A stretch of 20,707 bases of DNA, from assembly GCA_017880265.1 (NCBI GenBank), contig JAFJTK010000088.1:1-20707 (forward strand). The letters are read 5' to 3'. This document shows positions 15,940 to 20,707 of this stretch, piece after piece (the first letter of the stretch is position 1; each line of letters opens with the position of its first letter). The DNA is from Candidatus Pelagibacter sp. GTDB lineage: Bacteria; Pseudomonadota; Alphaproteobacteria; Pelagibacterales; Pelagibacteraceae. A program made the position numbers and the translations under genes. The notes under the pieces were generated by a model, which worked only from the letters and a program-made list of their open reading frames with translations, made no database searches and was not told where the DNA came from.

Positions 15940-17309
15940 TAAATTCTTTCTTTTATGTGTTGTTTGATTTTTTCAACTTCATTATCAATAATATCATAAT
16001 TTTCTTTTTCCTCCATAACAAACATTAATTCTTTAGGTAGGTCTTCTTTTAAATTTATTGCTTTTTTAATTGCATCTGGAAATTTACATGGATGAGCTGT
16101 TGCTAAAACTATATTATTTCCATCTAAATTGATTTTATCAAAAGCACCATAACCAATTGCACTATGAGGATCTAATACAATTTTAAATTTTTCATAAACC
16201 TTACTAATTGTTTTTAAAACCTCTTCTTCATTCATTCGAGCAGATAAAAAATCTACATTTATTTTATCTAATTTTTCTTGATTGATAATATGTTTTCCTT
16301 TTTCTTTAATATTTTTCATTGCATCTATTGTTTGCAAATCATCCCCTTCATTTAAATCATAAAGTAGTCTTTCAAAATTACTTGCTACTTGTATATCCAT
16401 ACTAGGAGATAATGTTTCAGATACATTTTCCACTTCATAACTTCCTTTTGAAATAGCTCTATGGAGGATGTCATTCTGATTAGTGGCGACAATCAATTTA
16501 TTAATTGGAAGGCCCATTTTTTTAGCTAGATATCCAGCAAATACATCACCAAAATTTCCTGTTGGTACCGAAAAATTGATTGGACGTTTGTCATCCTCTA
16601 TTAAAAAATAGCTATAAAAATAATATACACTTTGAGCAATAATACGTGCCCAGTTTATTGAATTTACACCTGACATTTTGATATCATTTGAAAAAGTTTT
16701 ATCCGCAAACATTGTTTTGACTAAATTTTGACAATCATCAAAATTTCCATTCACAGCGATATTAAAAACATTTTTGTCTTTTCCAGTAGTCATCAACTTT
16801 CTTTGAACTGTTGATACTCTATTATGAGGATGAAGCACAAAAATATTAATATTTTTTTTTCCTTTAATAGCATCAATAGCTGCTGCCCCAGTATCTCCTG
16901 AAGTAGCTACGACAATATTTATTTTTTCATTTTGATTATTTAAGTAATATTCATAAAAATTACCCAAAAGTTGCATTGCAACATCTTTAAAGGCTAGTGT
17001 AGGACCATGAAATAATTCAAGTACAGATCGATCTCCAACTTTAATAAGATCAACAACATTTTTTTTTCTAAAAACAGAATAAGATTTATCAATAATTTTA
17101 TTTAAGTCAGCTTCGGTCATGAAGTCGCCAATAAATGGATAAATAATTTTCTTTGCTAAATCATTGTACTCAAGCCCTCTAAGATTGTTGATATCAACTT
17201 TGTGAAGAGATTGAGGTATGAATAGACCTCCATCATCTGCGAGACCTTTTATAAAAACATCCTTAAATTCAAAGGTTTTTTTATTATTTCTAGTACTTAT
17301 GTATTCCAT
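15939..17309 (-). CDS. thrC: Threonine synthase
   Basis: This 456-residue PLP enzyme converts O-phosphohomoserine to threonine. The PLP lysine is K108 in HGPTLAFKDVAMQ, the phosphate-binding loop is ATSGDTGAAA, and a further family block is SINWARIIAQSVYYFY. The N-terminus MEYISTRN and the GLADDGGLFIP segment are typical of the long threonine synthases of proteobacteria and yeast. Its start abuts the SURF1 stop (zero spacer) and its stop shares a base with the peroxiredoxin start. It is thus part of the oxidase transcript, while the preceding pathway gene thrB lies on the opposite strand about 0.9 kb away. Confidence 0.96.
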   Translation of the reverse strand: MEYISTRNNKKTFEFKDVFIKGLADDGGLFIPQSLHKVDINNLRGLEYNDLAKKIIYPFIGDFMTEADLNKIIDKSYSVFRKKNVVDLIKVGDRSVLELFHGPTLAFKDVAMQLLGNFYEYYLNNQNEKINIVVATSGDTGAAAIDAIKGKKNINIFVLHPHNRVSTVQRKLMTTGKDKNVFNIAVNGNFDDCQNLVKTMFADKTFSNDIKMSGVNSINWARIIAQSVYYFYSYFLIEDDKRPINFSVPTGNFGDVFAGYLAKKMGLPINKLIVATNQNDILHRAISKGSYEVENVSETLSPSMDIQVASNFERLLYDLNEGDDLQTIDAMKNIKEKGKHIINQEKLDKINVDFLSARMNEEEVLKTISKVYEKFKIVLDPHSAIGYGAFDKINLDGNNIVLATAHPCKFPDAIKKAINLKEDLPKELMFVMEEKENYDIIDNEVEKIKQHIKERI

Positions 17310-17963
17310 CTAATAATTTTTTTTTCTAAAATATAGATATATTAAAAGGATTGAAATCGCCATTGAAAACCAAGTAATAGCATATTTTTTATGATTGTTA
17401 GAAATTTTAGCAGTTACTACTTTAGGTTTTGGTAAACTATAATTACCATTTAAATAAATTATATATTTTGAAAACTTTTTACCTGTATATTTAAAAATAT
17501 CTTCTCGATTTAATGTAAACCAGTAATTTTTTTCAATATCATTTTTTGGCTTAAAAGAGTTTGCCTTAGATTGAGTTTTTAGAGTGCCAATTATATTATT
17601 TTGATTAATTAGATTAATTTCAGGTTTATTTTTTTTATTAAACGGTATCCACCCTCTATTGATTAAATAATTTTTATCATTGATTAAAATAGGATTGATG
17701 ACCTCGAATCCAGGTTTGCCACTTTCATTTAGATTGTAGAGATAAATTTGTTTTTGAAAATCTATTTTTCCTGAAGTTTTGACCCTTAAAAAGTTTTTCT
17801 CTTCAATACTTGATAGTTCAACTGGTTCATTTTTTAATGAGTTTTCAATCTGATTGATTAAATCTAATTTCCAACTTAGTCTATATAGTTGCCATGAACC
17901 TAAGGATATTAAAACTAAAATAATAAAATAGACAAAAACTGAAAATAGAAACTTGTTCTTCAA
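17310..17963 (-). CDS. SURF1-family cytochrome c oxidase assembly protein, TTG start
   Basis: This 217-residue inner-membrane protein has one membrane helix at each end: about 6-24, and the C-terminal AITWFSMAISILLIYLYF. Family signatures are LGSWQLYRLSWK (21-32) right after the first helix and LINRGWIPF in the periplasmic domain. SURF1 proteins help insert haem a into subunit I. The start codon appears to be TTG (17963-17961). Two codons upstream is an in-frame TAA, and there is no ATG nearby that would keep the first helix. No good Shine-Dalgarno is visible; instead a short inverted repeat lies immediately upstream. It follows ctaE after 10 bp, the standard alphaproteobacterial order. Confidence 0.91.
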   Translation of the reverse strand: MKNKFLFSVFVYFIILVLISLGSWQLYRLSWKLDLINQIENSLKNEPVELSSIEEKNFLRVKTSGKIDFQKQIYLYNLNESGKPGFEVINPILINDKNYLINRGWIPFNKKNKPEINLINQNNIIGTLKTQSKANSFKPKNDIEKNYWFTLNREDIFKYTGKKFSKYIIYLNGNYSLPKPKVVTAKISNNHKKYAITWFSMAISILLIYLYFRKKNY

Positions 17964-17964
17964 G

Positions 17965-17979
17965 AGTTAATTATTAACT
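17965..17979. repeat. Inverted repeat in the ctaE-surf1 junction
   Basis: AGTTAAT and ATTAACT flank a single T, a perfect 7 bp inverted repeat that covers the ctaE stop and ends one base before the TTG start of the SURF1 gene. As RNA it could fold into a 5 bp stem with a 5-base loop. In AT-rich DNA such a repeat may arise by chance. Confidence 0.4.
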
Positions 17980-18762
17980 TCCCCAAACGTATATTGCTGC
18001 AAATAAGAACAACCAAACTACATCTACAAAATGCCAGTACCATGCAGCTGCTTCAAATCCAAAATGATGATCTTTGGTAAAATGTCCTTTTCTAGCTCTA
18101 GCAAGACAAACTGCTAAAAATATTGTTCCAATTATAACATGAAATCCATGAAAACCTGTTGCCATATAGAATACAGCTCCATAAATATGACCAGAGTAAT
18201 CAAAAGTAGCATGATGATATTCATAGGCCTGAAGCAAAGTAAAAAAGAAACCTAAAATAACTGTTAATGTTAAACCTTGTATAAACCCTTTTCTATCACC
18301 CTCTATTAATGAGTGATGAGCCCATGTAACAGTCGTTCCAGAAAGAAGTAAAACCAATGTATTAATTAATGGAATATCCCATGGATCGAATGTTTCAATA
18401 TCTTTTGGTGGCCAAACGTTTCCAACAAATTCATTTGGAAATAAACTAATATCAAAGTATGCCCAAAACCATGCAACAAAGAACATAACCTCTGATGCTA
18501 TAAATAAAGTCATACCATATCGGTGATGAATTTGAACAACAGGTGTATGATGACCTTGGTGTTCTGCTTCTATTACAACATCTCTAAACCACATGTAAGC
18601 ACCATATAAAACTAAAGCTAGCCCTAAATACATTCCCCAAGAAACATCGTTATGCATATAAAATATTGTTCCAATTGCTAGCACTAAGCAAGAGAATGAA
18701 ACATAGATAGGCCAAGGGCTTGGATCTACTAGGTGGTAATCATGTTTTTTTTCAGCTGACAT
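17974..18762 (-). CDS. ctaE: Cytochrome c oxidase subunit III
   Basis: This 262-residue membrane protein has seven hydrophobic segments. Conserved blocks are HDYHLVDPSPWPIY near the start, DVVIEAEHQGHHT (61-73), the proton-path-associated Glu91 in ASEVMFFVAWFWAYF, TGFHGFHVIIGT, and the C-terminal AAAWYWHFVDVVWLFLF. This is the aa3-type oxidase subunit III as in mitochondria, with full length. Subunit III stabilises the enzyme and its oxygen entry path. It sits 9 bp after ctaG and 10 bp before the SURF1 gene. Confidence 0.97.
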   Translation of the reverse strand: MSAEKKHDYHLVDPSPWPIYVSFSCLVLAIGTIFYMHNDVSWGMYLGLALVLYGAYMWFRDVVIEAEHQGHHTPVVQIHHRYGMTLFIASEVMFFVAWFWAYFDISLFPNEFVGNVWPPKDIETFDPWDIPLINTLVLLLSGTTVTWAHHSLIEGDRKGFIQGLTLTVILGFFFTLLQAYEYHHATFDYSGHIYGAVFYMATGFHGFHVIIGTIFLAVCLARARKGHFTKDHHFGFEAAAWYWHFVDVVWLFLFAAIYVWGS

Positions 18763-18771
18763 TTTTCGTGA

Positions 18772-19305
18772 TTATGATTGTTTATAGTAATCTGTCGAGA
18801 AAAAAGTGTACGACAAAGTTACATCTTGAAGATTTTTTGTAGTTGTATCATTGACGAGCTCAGGGTCTAAATAAAAAGTCATAACATAAGTTGCTTTTTC
18901 TCCAGCTTTAAGTTCTTGTTTTTCAAAGCAAAAACAACCCAATTTGCTATAATATTTTCCAAAGCTTGATGGTGAAACATTAAAACTAGCTACTCCATAA
19001 GTGGTTTCATCACCGTAATTTTGAACCTCAAACTCAATTTTGTTTACTTGGCCAACTTTTACATCAATTACATTTGATTTAGCTTTAAAATCCCAAGTAA
19101 GATTATTCACATTAGTATCAAATCTAACACTTACTACTTTATCTAAAACTATGTTTGGTGCTTCTTTGGAGACCTGAGTAGTTCCACCAAACCCTGTTAT
19201 ACGACAGAACATGTCATAAAGTGGGACTGCTGCAAAAGAAAGTCCAAGCATAAGAAAAAATACGCCTCCAAGTAATACTGGTGTTAAAGTTTTTTTCTTA
19301 ATCAT
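18772..19305 (-). CDS. ctaG: Cytochrome c oxidase copper chaperone CtaG (Cox11)
   Basis: This 177-residue protein has one N-terminal membrane anchor (about 8-28) followed by VPLYDMFCRITGFGGTTQ (27-44), the Cox11 hallmark. The copper-binding pair C124-F-C126 sits in LGCFCFEKQ of the periplasmic beta-domain, and FYLDP (144-148) is also conserved. Family knowledge: it delivers copper to the CuB site of subunit I. Its ATG overlaps the stop of the 41-residue ORF upstream by four bases (ATGA at 19305-19302). Confidence 0.96.
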   Translation of the reverse strand: MIKKKTLTPVLLGGVFFLMLGLSFAAVPLYDMFCRITGFGGTTQVSKEAPNIVLDKVVSVRFDTNVNNLTWDFKAKSNVIDVKVGQVNKIEFEVQNYGDETTYGVASFNVSPSSFGKYYSKLGCFCFEKQELKAGEKATYVMTFYLDPELVNDTTTKNLQDVTLSYTFFSTDYYKQS

Positions 19306-19427
19306 AACTGTCTATCAAAAACTCCAACGTTATATAAAGTAAATACAAATAGAAATACCATAAATGCCAAAATTGCTACAGCAGTTAAAATATTTTTTTT
19401 CTTAGTTTTTTTGTCAGGTGTCATCAT
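19302..19427 (-). CDS. Small single-pass membrane protein between ctaB and ctaG (CoxF-like)
   Basis: This 41-codon gene reads MMTPDKKTKKKN, a hydrophobic helix of about 20 residues (ILTAVAILAFMVFLFVFTLY) and a short tail NVGVFDRQL. It starts ATGATGA, overlapping the ctaB stop, and ends ATGA, overlapping the ctaG start. It fills the ctaB-ctaG interval exactly and is in frame throughout. Basic N-terminus, single helix and short tail predict an N-in inner-membrane protein. In other alphaproteobacteria a small protein called CoxF occupies this place between ctaB and ctaG; that assignment rests on position and general form, not on an alignment. A role in oxidase assembly is inferred. Either of the two tandem ATGs could be used. 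Confidence 0.8.
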   Translation of the reverse strand: MMTPDKKTKKKNILTAVAILAFMVFLFVFTLYNVGVFDRQL

Positions 19428-20335
19428 AAAATTTTATCTATTAAAAAAAGAACAAATATCAGAAATAAGTATAAAATAGAATATCCAAATATAGATTTTG
19501 CTTTTTTTGCATCAAATTTATTTTTCTTAAAATTATAAAGCTCAAAACACAAAAAATTATAATAAAAAGTTAAAATTAAAGATGGGATTAAAAAAACTAA
19601 TCCAACAAAATCGATAGCATATGGCATTACAATTACAGGGATCATTATTAAAGAATAGACAAAGATATTTAACTTAGTGCTTTCAATACCATTTGTTAAT
19701 GGAAGCATCGGGATTTTAGCTTTTTTATAGTCATCTGATTTATAAAGGCTCAGCGCCCAAAAATGAGATGGTGTCCAAAAGAAAATGATTAAAAAGAATG
19801 TAATAGGCTCTAATGATAAAGAATTGGTTGCTATCGCCCAACCTATAACTGGTGGTAATGCGCCTGCTGCTCCACCAATTACAATGTTTTGTGGAGTTTT
19901 TCTCTTTAACCAAACTGTATAAATCAACACATAAAACAGAATAGTAAATAATAATAAGCTAGCCGATATTCTATTAGCAAAAAAATCTAGTGCAATTACT
20001 GAAAATATTGAAAGTGCCACGCCAAAAACTAAAGCTTGATTTTTATTAACTTTACCAGTTGGTATTGGTCTTAAACAAGTTCGTGTCATCAGTGCATCTA
20101 AATCTGACTCGTACCACATGTTCAATGCACCTGCTGCTCCTGCACCAATAGATACAAGAATAATTCCTATAATTGCATCTTTTGTTGAAATAACATTTGG
20201 TGCCATCAACAATCCTACAGCACAAGTAAAGATAACCAATGACATTACTCTTGGCTTCATCAATTTAAAGAGTTCAGAAAAATTGAAAACGTCTTCCTGA
20301 CTTAGATTTCTATTCTTTAATTTAGTCTTAATCAT
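19424..20335 (-). CDS. ctaB: Protohaem IX farnesyltransferase (haem O synthase)
   Basis: This 303-residue UbiA-superfamily prenyltransferase has about nine membrane segments. It transfers the farnesyl group of FPP to haem B, giving haem O, the precursor of haem A in aa3 oxidases. The catalytic Asp-rich block is ALNMWYESDLDALMTRT (70-86), followed by LRPIPTGKV. The second loop has SLYKSDDYKKAKIPMLP, the usual second Asp motif. The N-terminal LMKPRVMSLVIFT is typical. It lies between ctaD (30 bp upstream) and the small CoxF-like gene, in the expected order. With crtB and ispH it is a third isoprenoid-using or isoprenoid-making enzyme in the window. Confidence 0.96.
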   Translation of the reverse strand: MIKTKLKNRNLSQEDVFNFSELFKLMKPRVMSLVIFTCAVGLLMAPNVISTKDAIIGIILVSIGAGAAGALNMWYESDLDALMTRTCLRPIPTGKVNKNQALVFGVALSIFSVIALDFFANRISASLLLFTILFYVLIYTVWLKRKTPQNIVIGGAAGALPPVIGWAIATNSLSLEPITFFLIIFFWTPSHFWALSLYKSDDYKKAKIPMLPLTNGIESTKLNIFVYSLIMIPVIVMPYAIDFVGLVFLIPSLILTFYYNFLCFELYNFKKNKFDAKKAKSIFGYSILYLFLIFVLFLIDKIL

Positions 20336-20365
20336 CGGTTCTAAGTTAAAAAATCTAAATAAATA

Positions 20366-20707
20366 TTAGCTAGTAGATTTTTCTACGCCCTCTTCATCTT
20401 CAAACTTTGGTAACTCTTCAAAAGTATGAAAATTAGGTGGCGATGGAACTGTCCATTCTAAAGTTGTAGCACCTTCTCCCCATGGGTTTTGAGCTGCTGC
20501 TTTTTTCTTTGAAAAAGCCCAAATAAGATTTGCAAAAAATACAGCCAAACCAATCACAGAAATGTATGATCCAATTGATGAAATGTAGTTCCAACCTGCA
20601 AAAGCATCTGGATAATCAGCATATCTTCTTGGCATTCCAGCTAATCCTAAAAAGTGTTGTGGAAAGAATACTAAATTAACTCCAATAAAAGTTAACCAAA
20701 AATGTAA
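20366..20707 (-). CDS. ctaD: Cytochrome c oxidase subunit I, C-terminal part
   Basis: The frame is open to the right edge of the window, giving the last 113 residues of the protein; the ATG at 20635 is internal. The fragment contains [24 protein letters not shown] with no break, the highly conserved segment before the last membrane helix. Then come [21 protein letters not shown] (final helix) and a hydrophilic tail with [21 protein letters not shown], all typical of alphaproteobacterial and mitochondrial subunit I. The haem and CuB ligands lie upstream and are not visible. It is the first visible gene of the oxidase run, 30 bp before ctaB; its promoter is outside the window. Confidence 0.97.
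   Translation of the reverse strand, partial: LHFWLTFIGVNLVFFPQHFLGLAGMPRRYADYPDAFAGWNYISSIGSYISVIGLAVFFANLIWAFSKKKAAAQNPWGEGATTLEWTVPSPPNFHTFEELPKFEDEEGVEKSTS

Overview
The window is AT-rich, extremely gene-dense DNA, and gene content and order point to an alphaproteobacterium, most likely of the SAR11/Pelagibacter type. The signs are a CcrM-type methylase, the mutY / DUF721-DciA / DsbA-like / smc neighbourhood, a stand-alone Fo ATP-synthase operon with both b' and b subunits, the ispH-thrB-rnhA run, and a ctaD-ctaB-(small ORF)-ctaG-ctaE-surf1 oxidase operon. Complete genes for making retinal from GGPP fit a proteorhodopsin-bearing marine bacterium, but no rhodopsin gene lies in the window. 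The taxonomic call is inference from synteny and protein motifs. I see no rRNA, tRNA, CRISPR or insertion sequence.

Layout: (1) 1-669, 3' part of ccrM on the + strand. It meets, stop codon on stop codon, a minus-strand pair: a flavoprotein monooxygenase (666-1817) and mutY (1814-2797). (2) 2798-15462, fifteen + strand genes with no gap above 39 bp: dciA, a DsbA-like thioredoxin, smc, the Fo genes atpI-atpB-atpE-atpF'-atpF, the retinal genes crtI-crtB-crtY-blh, then ispH, thrB and rnhA. (3) 15454-20707, a minus-strand run read as ctaD (partial)-ctaB-small ORF-ctaG-ctaE-surf1-thrC-peroxiredoxin, which converges on rnhA with a 9 bp overlap.

How the genes work together: the window is rich in membrane energetics. 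The oxidase operon supplies cytochrome c oxidase subunits, the haem O synthase, the CuB chaperone and an assembly factor. The Fo genes supply the membrane rotor and stator of ATP synthase. IspH makes IPP/DMAPP, and CrtB, CrtI, CrtY and Blh take GGPP to retinal, the chromophore of light-driven proton pumps. ThrB and ThrC, the last two steps of threonine synthesis, sit on opposite strands either side of the convergent junction. CcrM, MutY, DciA and SMC form a chromosome-maintenance group at the left end.

The most unusual observations are: an SMC protein with both ATPase half-heads intact but shortened arms and no recognisable hinge; a head-to-head mutY/dciA start pair (CATATG) with zero bases between start codons; an easily missed 41-residue membrane protein between ctaB and ctaG; and noncoding DNA of only about 140 bp in 20.7 kb.
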